Source: Ruminococcaceae bacterium D5 (GTDB taxonomy: Bacteria > Bacillota > Clostridia > Oscillospirales > Ruminococcaceae). Taken from it: a stretch of 45,464 nt of DNA. Numbering within the stretch: position 1 is the stretch's first letter; the number at the start of each line of letters is the position of its first letter. The stretch lies in the NCBI GenBank assembly GCA_900113995.1, contig FORK01000022.1, forward strand, positions 1 to 45,464. Direction: 5' to 3'. Position numbers and translations under genes: made by a program. Below are positions 25,416 through 32,666 of this stretch, piece by piece. The notes below the pieces were generated by a model. That model saw nothing but the letters and a program-made list of their open reading frames with translations, was not told the origin of the DNA and did not search any database.

Positions 25416-26140
25416 ACCTTGCAGAGCTGAAAAAGATTGTTGTCGAGGGCAACAAGGAGCTGCCCCGCCGCGATCTCGTCAAGTATTCCTGGGGCAACGT
25501 CAGCGGCATCGACCGCGAGAACAAGCTGATCGTCATCAAGCCGGTCGGCATCCCCTACGACGAGCTGACCGTTGAGAATGTCAGCGTCGTCGATCTCGAC
25601 GGCAAGATCCTCGAGGGCCCGCTGAACCCCTCGGTTGATCTCGATATCCACCGCGCCCTCTATGAGCACTTTCCGAAGGCCAACGCCATCGTACATACCC
25701 ATTCGACCTATGCCACCGTCCTCGCACAGCTGCGCCGCGACCTGCCTTGCTTCGGAACCACCCACGCCGACTACTTTGCCGGCCCGGTTCCCTGCGTCGG
25801 AGAGCTGACCCGTGAGGAGGTCGAAGGAAAATACGAATGGAACACCGGCATGGCGATCGTCCGCTGGTTTGAAGAGCATCACGTTGACCCCGCCGAGGTC
25901 CCCGCCGCCCTCTCTCCCTTCCACGGCCCCTTCACCTGGGGCAGTGATGTCTGGGACGCGGTGCACAAAACGGTGGTTCTCGAGGAAATCTGCAAAATGG
26001 CCGCGGCGATGTACAGCATCAAGGATGAGCCAGCGCCGCTTCCCCAATACATGCTCGACCGGCATTACTACCGCAAACACGGTGCCAATGCCTACTTTAC
26101 CAACGATGACTACGGCTCCGGAACGATGATTAAACGATAA
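25412..26140 (+). CDS. araD: L-ribulose-5-phosphate 4-epimerase (AraD) family protein
   Basis: A 242-residue class II aldolase-type epimerase, colinear with E. coli AraD. Zinc ligands H95, H97 (VHTHS) and H171, catalytic D120 (TTHADYF) and a C-terminal Tyr228 (KHGANAY) are all present. Two serines that bind phosphate in E. coli AraD are valine here: KPVG (V45, for S44) and NPSVD (V75, for S75). It may epimerise or cleave (retro-aldol) a sugar whose anionic group is not phosphate. Start 25412 overlaps the RPE-like stop and has GGAGG upstream. The symbol denotes the family only. Confidence 0.88.
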   Translation: MNLAELKKIVVEGNKELPRRDLVKYSWGNVSGIDRENKLIVIKPVGIPYDELTVENVSVVDLDGKILEGPLNPSVDLDIHRALYEHFPKANAIVHTHSTYATVLAQLRRDLPCFGTTHADYFAGPVPCVGELTREEVEGKYEWNTGMAIVRWFEEHHVDPAEVPAALSPFHGPFTWGSDVWDAVHKTVVLEEICKMAAAMYSIKDEPAPLPQYMLDRHYYRKHGANAYFTNDDYGSGTMIKR

Positions 26141-26156
26141 TAGAGAGGCGATTGCC

Positions 26157-26990
26157 ATGAAGTATGTTTATGCAAACCTGAAGCGTTTCGACGTGAGACG
26201 CGAGGAGGGTGGTCTCAACTCAATGGCTGCACCTGCCGAGTGGGGCAAATATATCATTTCCCATATACAGGAGGGGCTTGCTCCCTTCGCAGGTAAGCTT
26301 GAAACCACCGTTTTTCTTCCCGAATCCCATATCATTTCTGCGATAGAGACGAAAAAGGCTGATGGTTTTCCGCTTCACATCGGCTGTCAGGGAGTTTTTC
26401 GCCGCGACGTGGAGAAAGGCAAGAATTTCGGCGCTTTTACCACCGGGCGCACTGCCAAATCGATGATGGCGCTCGGCTGCGACTATACCGTTATCGGCCA
26501 TTGTGAGGAACGCGCCGATAAGCGCGAAATCATGGCTGCCGCGGGCGGGTGCGATGAAACAGCGATCAGCCGCCTGCTCAATGCCGAAATCCGCTGCGCA
26601 GTTGACGCCGGAATGACCGTCCTATACGCCATCGGTGAGCGCGCTGAAGAGCAGGATCGTTGGGACGAGGTAATCCGCCGGCAGCTCACGGTCGGACTGG
26701 AAGGAATCGATCCCGCAAAGCTCCGCATCGCTTATGAGCCTATCTGGGCAATCGGTCCCGGACGTCCGGTTCCCGGGCGCGAGGATATCCGCAAGGTTGC
26801 CTGCCTTTCGAAGGAGCTGTTCCCGCAGGTGCCCTTTATTTACGGCGGCGGGCTGAAAACCGACAACGCCGGAATGCTCGCCTCGATCGAAGAGGTGGAC
26901 GGCGGACTGGTGGGCCTGACCCGCTTCACCGGAGAGATCGGCTTCTATCCGGATGGCTTCATCGAGATTATCCGTACCTACCTCGGCTAA
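26157..26990 (+). CDS. Triosephosphate isomerase paralogue (tetrose/sugar isomerase)
   Basis: A 277-residue TIM-barrel protein. The catalytic set is complete: N7 and K9 (ANLKRF), H115 (IGHCEER) and E194 (YEPIWAIG). It is longer than TIM (about 250) and differs where TIM grips phosphate: the Ser of YGGS is Gly232, loop 8 reads LVGLTR (251-256) instead of LVGGAS, and loop 6 is GPGRPVPG. Paralogues of this kind act on other sugars, for example L-erythrulose-1-phosphate isomerase in erythritol pathways. In this operon it could isomerise the four-carbon product left by transketolase. It starts 17 bases after the AraD-like gene with GAGAGGCG upstream. Confidence 0.85.
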   Translation: MKYVYANLKRFDVRREEGGLNSMAAPAEWGKYIISHIQEGLAPFAGKLETTVFLPESHIISAIETKKADGFPLHIGCQGVFRRDVEKGKNFGAFTTGRTAKSMMALGCDYTVIGHCEERADKREIMAAAGGCDETAISRLLNAEIRCAVDAGMTVLYAIGERAEEQDRWDEVIRRQLTVGLEGIDPAKLRIAYEPIWAIGPGRPVPGREDIRKVACLSKELFPQVPFIYGGGLKTDNAGMLASIEEVDGGLVGLTRFTGEIGFYPDGFIEIIRTYLG

Positions 26991-27013
26991 CACAGACAGA
27001 AAGGAGGCCGCTT

Positions 27014-28057
27014 ATGACCCTCAAGGAAATTGCTGAACAGGTTGGGGTATCCACCTCGACCGTCTCACGGGTAATCAACAAAAATGACACCAAATGTGCC
27101 AGTCAGCCGGTCCGGGAAAAAATCTGGGACGCGGTTACCGCGAGCGGCTATGTGCCGAATCAGCATGCCCAGAGGCTGAAGCTGGCGGCCTCCGGTCAGG
27201 AAGACTCGATGCAGGCGACTCCGGAAAAGAATCTCGCCTGCATCTTTGCCCGTTCAGGGGATATCAACAACGATCCTTTCTTCAACAGCATCTATCGGGC
27301 GGTTGAGAAGGAAGCGTTTCGAAACGGGTATTTTATCAAATATTCCCTTTCCTTTCCGCAGCTCGTTTCCTCTTACAGCCTTGACCTGCTGAAAACGGCA
27401 AACATTGACGGAATTGTTATTCTCGGACGCTGCAAAGCGGAACATCTTCAGCTTCTGCGCAACGAGTTCCGCAATCTCGTCTATGTCTGCCTCAATGCCA
27501 TCAATCCTGTCATCGATCAAATCATCTGCGACGGCTATCAGGTCGCACGTACCGCCGTCAACTACCTGAACTCACAGGGCCATACTTCCATCGGATACAT
27601 CGGTGAAATCGAAAATGAGATCCGCTATAAAGGCTATCGGGATGAGATGGAGGCCCTCGGCCTTCCGATGCCCAAGGAGTGGATCGCCGATGTTAACCTG
27701 TCCATGGAGGGCGGATATCATGGCGCCCGGCGCCTGAAGGAAAACGGAGGGCTGCCGACCGCAATTTTTTGCTGCAACGATATCACAGCGGTCGGCGCGA
27801 TCAAATCCATCAAAGAGATGGGGCTCGAAATTCCACAGGATGTTTCTCTGCTGAGCATTGATGACATTGAAATGGCCTCCTATGTTACGCCGATGCTCTC
27901 CACCATCAGCATTCCCAAAGAAGAAATGGGAAAGATGGCGGTCAAGATTCTGCTTGACCGGATCAATAAAGGACATCGCCTCCCGGTCAGGCTTGAGCTT
28001 CCCTACCAGATTAAAGCGAGAGAGAGCTGTCGGAAGCTGACAAAAGAATTCCTCTAA
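27014..28057 (+). CDS. LacI family transcriptional regulator
   Basis: A 347-residue repressor: N-terminal HTH (LKEIAEQVGVSTSTVSRVIN), hinge around 45-65, then a ribose-binding-protein-like sensor domain (LACIFARSGDINNDPFFNSI, IDGIVILGR, AIFCCNDITAVGAIKSIKE, LSIDDIEMASYVTPMLSTIS). ATG 27014 follows AAAGGAGG. It is the only regulator in the catabolic locus, so the LacI-type sites at 16400-16435 and 16564-16577 are its probable targets. The ligand is expected to be the imported sugar-like compound or a product of it. Confidence 0.93.
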   Translation: MTLKEIAEQVGVSTSTVSRVINKNDTKCASQPVREKIWDAVTASGYVPNQHAQRLKLAASGQEDSMQATPEKNLACIFARSGDINNDPFFNSIYRAVEKEAFRNGYFIKYSLSFPQLVSSYSLDLLKTANIDGIVILGRCKAEHLQLLRNEFRNLVYVCLNAINPVIDQIICDGYQVARTAVNYLNSQGHTSIGYIGEIENEIRYKGYRDEMEALGLPMPKEWIADVNLSMEGGYHGARRLKENGGLPTAIFCCNDITAVGAIKSIKEMGLEIPQDVSLLSIDDIEMASYVTPMLSTISIPKEEMGKMAVKILLDRINKGHRLPVRLELPYQIKARESCRKLTKEFL

Positions 28058-28072
28058 TTCCCCTCATTAGGA

Positions 28073-28112
28073 GCGGGCCGTTCAACAGGGCGGCCCGCCT
28101 CCCCCTTTTCTG
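28073..28112 (+). terminator. Terminator after the LacI gene
   Basis: GCGGGCCG (28073-28080) pairs with CGGCCCGC (28091-28098), followed by CTCCCCCTTTTCT. It may be leaky, allowing some read-through into the TauE/SafE gene. Confidence 0.55.
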
Positions 28113-28165
28113 AACCGGGCGTTATTTCAAAATTGCCGCTGCAACCAAAACGGAGGGATCTCTCC

Positions 28166-28873
28166 TTGGATAAGCTTTGTCTGCTTTTTGTTATTCTCTT
28201 TACCAATATGGTCCAGACGATCTCCGGCTTCGCGGGCACGATGCTTGCAATGCCTGTGTCGATCCTTCTGGTCGGCATCACAGACGCCAAGATCATTCTT
28301 AATACGGTGGGACTGTTCTGCTGCATTGTGATGGCCTTTCAAAACTACCGGTCCATCGAATACCGCGAGTTTTTTCGAATCATTGCCGCCATGTCGCTGG
28401 GGATGCTGCTCGCACAGGGAATTTCCGGCCGCATCCGACTGGAATTTTTGCTTGTGGTCTATGGGCTGCTGATTATTATCATTGCGGTACGCGGACTCAT
28501 GGGCTGCCGCGAGGTCAATCTTTCCGGTCCGGCGATCCCTTTCCTGCTGGTTGCTGCAGGAATTCTGCATGGTCTCTTTCTCTCGGGCGGGGCCTTGCTG
28601 GTCATCTACGCCCGACAGAGGTTTCCCGACAAGTCGGTATTCCGCGCAACACTGACCGCAGTGTGGGTCTTTCTCAATTCTCTGATTTTGGCCGGACACC
28701 TTTTTGGGGGCCAGATTACCCCTGTACGTCTGAAGCTGATTCTGCCGGGCATGGCGGTCTCGCTGCTCGGCGTATACTTTGGGAATCTTCTGCACAACCG
28801 GATCAGCCGGGAACGTTTTGCCATGCTTGCAAACATCCTGCTGATCCTCTCAGGTTTGAGCATTCTTTTGTAA
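28166..28873 (+). CDS. TauE/SafE family sulfite/sulfonate exporter
   Basis: A 235-residue membrane protein with about seven to eight helices and the TauE/SafE family marks: TNMVQTISGFAGTMLAMP near the start and GILHGLFLSGGALLVIY in the middle. Members export sulfite, sulfoacetate, isethionate or related organic anions. The best start is TTG 28166, with CGGAGGG upstream; an earlier in-frame start has none. It is separated from the catabolic operon by about 110 bases and a weak terminator, on the same strand. In sulfoglycolytic loci such exporters remove the C2 or C3 sulfonate end product, which is why its presence here is informative. Confidence 0.85.
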   Translation: MDKLCLLFVILFTNMVQTISGFAGTMLAMPVSILLVGITDAKIILNTVGLFCCIVMAFQNYRSIEYREFFRIIAAMSLGMLLAQGISGRIRLEFLLVVYGLLIIIIAVRGLMGCREVNLSGPAIPFLLVAAGILHGLFLSGGALLVIYARQRFPDKSVFRATLTAVWVFLNSLILAGHLFGGQITPVRLKLILPGMAVSLLGVYFGNLLHNRISRERFAMLANILLILSGLSILL

Positions 28874-28913
28874 GAAACCGCGTTGGACGCCGATCGGCGT
28901 CCAACGCGGTTTC
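28874..28913. terminator. 40-nt perfect palindrome, terminator hairpin
   Basis: Bases 28874-28891 pair perfectly with 28896-28913; the stem begins GAAACCGCGTTGGACGCC and the loop is GATC, itself self-complementary. It ends immediately after the TauE/SafE stop and can act on either strand. Confidence 0.75.
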
Positions 28914-28935
28914 TATCTTGCCTATTCGGCGACAA

Positions 28936-28977
28936 AGAGGGCGGGTGCAGGCGTTTTTCCGCCTGCACCCGCCCTCT
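28936..28977. terminator. Second 18-bp hairpin
   Basis: AGAGGGCGGGTGCAGGCG (28936-28953) pairs perfectly with 28960-28977 around TTTTTC. It stands in tandem with the previous palindrome between convergent genes. Confidence 0.65.
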
Positions 28978-29091
28978 GCGCGATAGGCGACGTGGATGCA
29001 GATGAAGATATTTAGGCGCCTTCTCGAGAGGCAGGCCGGCATTATGATCTTTTAGGGCTGTGCAGGCCACGTGTTCCATGCGCAGCTTTGA

Positions 29092-30483
29092 TCATAATGA
29101 AATTTTCGTCCAACGGCCGCCCCGGAACCGAGGATAGCTCAACGCGATTCTCGACGCCTGATCGAACAACAAGCCAACCCACGCGCCGGTCAGGCCCCAT
29201 CCGACTGGATAACAGAAAAACCATCCTGCCAGCGGACGAATCACAGCGATCGAGACAAGTGCGACGATCGCAGCATAGAAGGTATCCCCGCCCGCACGAA
29301 GACATCCGGTGAAGATGACATTCGAAATTTGAGCGAAAACGGTGAAGCAGAGGATCACGATAATCATCCAGCTGTATTGCAGCACCTCCGGCTCATCATT
29401 AAAAAGCTCAAAAATCCGCACATTGCCCAACAGGAATACCACCGAAAGCATTACTGAGAAGGCAAAGCCGATATGCTGGCAGGCGCTGCCGTAGATCTTG
29501 GCAAGGTCGGGCCGCTGCTCTCCCAGGCTTCTGCCGACTAGTGCGATCGACGCGGCAGAAAGGCCGTCCCCGAAGGAAAAAGAGAGGGAAAGAAGGTTAA
29601 TGCCGATCTGATGCGCAGCGAAAGCGGTAGTTCCCAGTCCGGCGACAATCCTGGCATAGGTCAGAAAGCCGAACCGCATGAAAACCTGCTCGGCCAGCGT
29701 GCTGGCGCCGACCGAAACGAGTCCGCGCAGCGTGCGCAAATCAAAGCGCATATGATGCAGATCAAAGAGATAGAAAAAACCATGAGGGTTCGAAACGGAA
29801 CGAAGGCTCATCAAAAATCCGCAGACGGTGCCGATCACGGTGGCAAACGCTGCACCCCGCACCCCCAGACGCGGAAAGCCAAAATTCCCGCCGATCAGGA
29901 GATAATTGAAAAAGACGTTGACCAGATTGGACACCATATTGGTCTGCATGGCAATGCGGGTATTCCCCGCTCCGCGCTGGGCGGCATTGATGATCAGGGT
30001 AAGACTGGTAAAGCAAAGCCCCACCGATAAAATCCGAAAATAGCCGACCGCCTCCGCGTGGGTATCGGGCGCCGACCCGGTAAAGCGGACAATCGGGTCG
30101 GCAAAGAAAAATGCGGCAAAACTGATCAATGCGGTGACGGCGGCCGAGATCGCCAATGCCTGCATCAAAACCCGGTTGGCTCCCTCTTGATCCGCCTCGC
30201 CCCGGCGCCGGGCGACCGTAGCCGAAACCGCCACGCCAAGCGCCATAAAGAAGGCCAGCATGATGAACTTCGGCTGGGTGCAGAGTCCCACTGCCGTGAT
30301 GGCATGGGAGCCTAAACTTCCAACCATCATGGTGTCAACCATGCCGACGAAGGCAATCAAAAAGGATTCCACAATCGAGGGCCAGGCCATCGAGACTGAA
30401 TTGCGGATCAATTCACTTTGTGGGGGAATCTCTCCGAGCGGCTCGCTTCCGCGCAGCGCCCGTCTGACATTCACCAGCTGCAC
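29092..30483 (-). CDS. MATE family efflux transporter
   Basis: A 463-residue multidrug/toxic-compound extrusion protein with about twelve helices in two halves. Signature stretches include MAWPSIVESFLIAFVGMVDT near the start, the helix-4 region PKFIMLAFFMALGVAVSATV, and NAAQRGAGNTRIAMQTNM. Such carriers exchange cationic drugs or metabolites for sodium or protons. The start is GTG 30483 with AAAGGGAG upstream. It is last in a minus-strand operon after the GntR regulator and the aminotransferase, 30 bases behind the latter. The stop codon lies in the arm of an inverted repeat (29040-29049 with 29090-29099). Confidence 0.93.
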   Translation of the reverse strand: MQLVNVRRALRGSEPLGEIPPQSELIRNSVSMAWPSIVESFLIAFVGMVDTMMVGSLGSHAITAVGLCTQPKFIMLAFFMALGVAVSATVARRRGEADQEGANRVLMQALAISAAVTALISFAAFFFADPIVRFTGSAPDTHAEAVGYFRILSVGLCFTSLTLIINAAQRGAGNTRIAMQTNMVSNLVNVFFNYLLIGGNFGFPRLGVRGAAFATVIGTVCGFLMSLRSVSNPHGFFYLFDLHHMRFDLRTLRGLVSVGASTLAEQVFMRFGFLTYARIVAGLGTTAFAAHQIGINLLSLSFSFGDGLSAASIALVGRSLGEQRPDLAKIYGSACQHIGFAFSVMLSVVFLLGNVRIFELFNDEPEVLQYSWMIIVILCFTVFAQISNVIFTGCLRAGGDTFYAAIVALVSIAVIRPLAGWFFCYPVGWGLTGAWVGLLFDQASRIALSYPRFRGGRWTKISL

Positions 30484-30513
30484 ACCGTCATCTCCCTTTT
30501 GCTGTCAGTTGAT

Positions 30514-31692
30514 CTATCGCAGCAGGTCCGCCAAGCGGCTCAGGCGGCGAAGCGCCTCGTCAAGGGTGGCCTGCTCCCGCGCGAAGTGGAGCCGAATCAG
30601 GTGATTCACCGGTTCGCGGAAAAAGCTCGAACCCGGCACTGCGGCTACACCCAGTTCGCGGATCATCCATTCACAGAACTGCTGGTCGCTCCAGCCCGCG
30701 AACTGTCCGAGAGCGAGATAGCGGCTGATATCCACCATCACAAAATAGGTGCCCTGCGGCACGTTATGCTCAACGCCGATCCTGGTCAGGCCGCCGCAGA
30801 AGTAGTCGCGTTTTTTGGTGTAGGTTTCGAGCAGCCCGTCGTAATAGGACTGTGGGAACTTCAGGCCAACCACTGCCGCTTCCTGCAGGGGGGCGGGAGC
30901 GCCGACCGTCAGAAAGTCGTGCACCTTCTTGGCACACTCAATGACCTCAGCCGGCCCGATCATCCATCCCAGCCTCCAGCCGGTAATGGAATAGGTCTTG
31001 GAAAGAGAATTACAGGTGATGGTGTGGTCCCACATGCCGGGCAGCGAAGCCATACAGGTATGGACATTCGGGGCATACACCATATGTTCATAGACTTCAT
31101 CGGTCACCACATAAGCGTCATACTGCAAAGCAAGCTTCCCAATGGTCAGAAGCTCATCTCGGGTGAAGACCTTGCCGCAGGGATTCGACGGGTTGCAGAC
31201 GATGATCGCCTTCGCCCCCTGACGGAATCCTGCTTCGATCTGTTCCGGATCAAAATGGTAATCGGGCGGAACAAGCGGCACAAAAATCGGCTCGGCTCCC
31301 GAAAGGATCGCATCGGCCCCGTAGTTTTCGTAGAAGGGCGAGAAAACAATCACCCGGTCCCCAGGGTTGCAGATGGTCATCATGGCGCTCATCATAGCTT
31401 CGGTACCGCCGCAGGTGACCAGTACTTCCTCATCGGGGTTGACCTCATGTCCAAGACGGGGAGCGGCCTTTTCGGCCAATGCCTCCCGGAAATTTTCAGC
31501 CCCGAAGGTCACCGAATACTGATGCGGTCCTTCCCCGGCAACCTCCTTGAGGCGGTCGGTGATCGCCTTGGGCGGAGGAAAATCCGGAAAGCCTTGTGAG
31601 AGATTGATCGCTCCGTATTCATCCGAAATTCGGGTCATCCGGCGAATGACCGAATCGGTAAAGGTCTGTACGCGATTGCTGAGCTTTGGCAT
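30514..31692 (-). CDS. PLP-dependent aminotransferase, class I/II
   Basis: A 392-residue fold-type I aminotransferase: NLSQGFPDFPPPKAI near the start, the cofactor Asn in CNPSNPCGKVF, Asp and Tyr in VTDEVYEHMVY, the Schiff-base Lys in SLSKTYSITGWRLGW and the carboxylate-binding Arg in HLIRLHFA. It transfers an amino group between an amino acid and a keto acid; the amino acid is not evident (aspartate or aromatic/kynurenine-type relatives). AAAGGA favours the ATG at 31692; an ATG two codons upstream (31698) is also possible. It is between a GntR regulator and a MATE transporter. Confidence 0.9.
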   Translation of the reverse strand: MPKLSNRVQTFTDSVIRRMTRISDEYGAINLSQGFPDFPPPKAITDRLKEVAGEGPHQYSVTFGAENFREALAEKAAPRLGHEVNPDEEVLVTCGGTEAMMSAMMTICNPGDRVIVFSPFYENYGADAILSGAEPIFVPLVPPDYHFDPEQIEAGFRQGAKAIIVCNPSNPCGKVFTRDELLTIGKLALQYDAYVVTDEVYEHMVYAPNVHTCMASLPGMWDHTITCNSLSKTYSITGWRLGWMIGPAEVIECAKKVHDFLTVGAPAPLQEAAVVGLKFPQSYYDGLLETYTKKRDYFCGGLTRIGVEHNVPQGTYFVMVDISRYLALGQFAGWSDQQFCEWMIRELGVAAVPGSSFFREPVNHLIRLHFAREQATLDEALRRLSRLADLLR

Positions 31693-31800
31693 GGTCATCA
31701 GGTCCTTTCTGTCGTCCGATTGATGGGGCCCGGAAAGCTGTGCCCGGGCCGCCCGTTTTGAAAAAGGCAGGCCGCCGGTGCGGCGCCGCACTGCCTAATC

Positions 31801-32493
31801 TTACTGTTGCGGCGGGTTTCTCTCCCCCCGATGGGCGGAGACCTGCTCCTCTGTCTGTACCAAAGAATGCCCAATATGGCGGCGCATCGCCTCGCGCGCT
31901 TCTTCTGTCCGGCGTGCGGCAACAAGAGAAAGCACTTCCAGATGCTCTCCGGGGAAGCGGCCGAGCTGCCGCTCTGGGTGGGGGCTGCTCAGAAGATAGC
32001 GCGCCGCTGTCAGGGTCGCGCGGGAAATCATCGCAGCTAGGAAATCGTTGCCCGAGCATTCGGCCAGCCGAATATGAAAGAGGTCTCCGTAATGAAAATA
32101 ATCCCGCACCCCGCCCCGTGCGGCCGCCTGCTGCTGGGCTTCGCAGTACCCGCGCAGTTCCTCGATCTCACCGGCGGAAAGTCCCCGCGCCGCACAGAGG
32201 GAAGCGGAGAGAGGTTCGAGGACCGCACGAACCTCGTCAACCTGACGCACATCCCGGTCGCCGACTTCGCGCACAGAAATTCCTTTGCCGCAGGCTGTTT
32301 CAGCCAGCCCTTCGGAAACCAGCCGGTGCAGTGCGGTGCGGATGGGGGTGCGGCTGATTTGGAGCCGTTCCGCCAGAGATTCCTCGGTCAGAGGTTCTCC
32401 CGGAGCCAGCTCACCGGAAAGAATTGCGTTGCGCAGCATCCGGTAAGCGCGATCTGAAAGGGATTCCCCCCTGTTTACCGCTTGCAGCGCCAT
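31801..32493 (-). CDS. GntR family regulator, FCD subfamily
   Basis: A 230-residue regulator with an N-terminal winged helix (LSDRAYRMLRNAILSGELAP, then LTEESLAERLQISRTPIRTA) and a helical FCD sensor domain containing RAVLEPLSASLCAARGL and the histidine-rich region DYFHYGDLFHIRLAE. ATG 32493 follows AAAGGAGG. A perfect palindrome GTATACAGTATAC lies about 30 bases upstream, suggesting autoregulation of the operon that continues with the aminotransferase and MATE transporter. The ligand is unknown. Confidence 0.9.
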   Translation of the reverse strand: MALQAVNRGESLSDRAYRMLRNAILSGELAPGEPLTEESLAERLQISRTPIRTALHRLVSEGLAETACGKGISVREVGDRDVRQVDEVRAVLEPLSASLCAARGLSAGEIEELRGYCEAQQQAAARGGVRDYFHYGDLFHIRLAECSGNDFLAAMISRATLTAARYLLSSPHPERQLGRFPGEHLEVLSLVAARRTEEAREAMRRHIGHSLVQTEEQVSAHRGERNPPQQ

Positions 32494-32520
32494 GCCGCCG
32501 CCTCCTTTTTGTTAAGCGTT

Positions 32521-32533
32521 GTATACAGTATAC
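32521..32533. promoter_or_regulatory. Operator GTATACAGTATAC before the GntR gene
   Basis: A perfect inverted repeat GTATAC-A-GTATAC; with the preceding T it also reads TGTATACA, close to the TNGTnnnACNA style of FCD-type GntR operators. It lies in the promoter region of the GntR-aminotransferase-MATE operon. Confidence 0.6.
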
Positions 32534-32588
32534 GCCGTATCTCCAAAATGTCAAGAGCAGCGGAAATTTTCCGCCGGGTGGAGGCGCA

Positions 32589-32630
32589 AAAGGCCGCCCT
32601 GCCCGCTTTCTTCGGACAGGACGGCCTTCA
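32589..32630 (-). terminator. Terminator after the pseudokinase gene
   Basis: On the minus strand AAGGCCG-CCTG pairs with CAGG-CGGCCTT (one mismatch each side), followed by TTGCG. It separates the pseudokinase gene from the GntR operon. Confidence 0.55.
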
Positions 32631-32666
32631 CCGGAGAGATTCCTGCTGCGTTTACCATCGCGGCTC

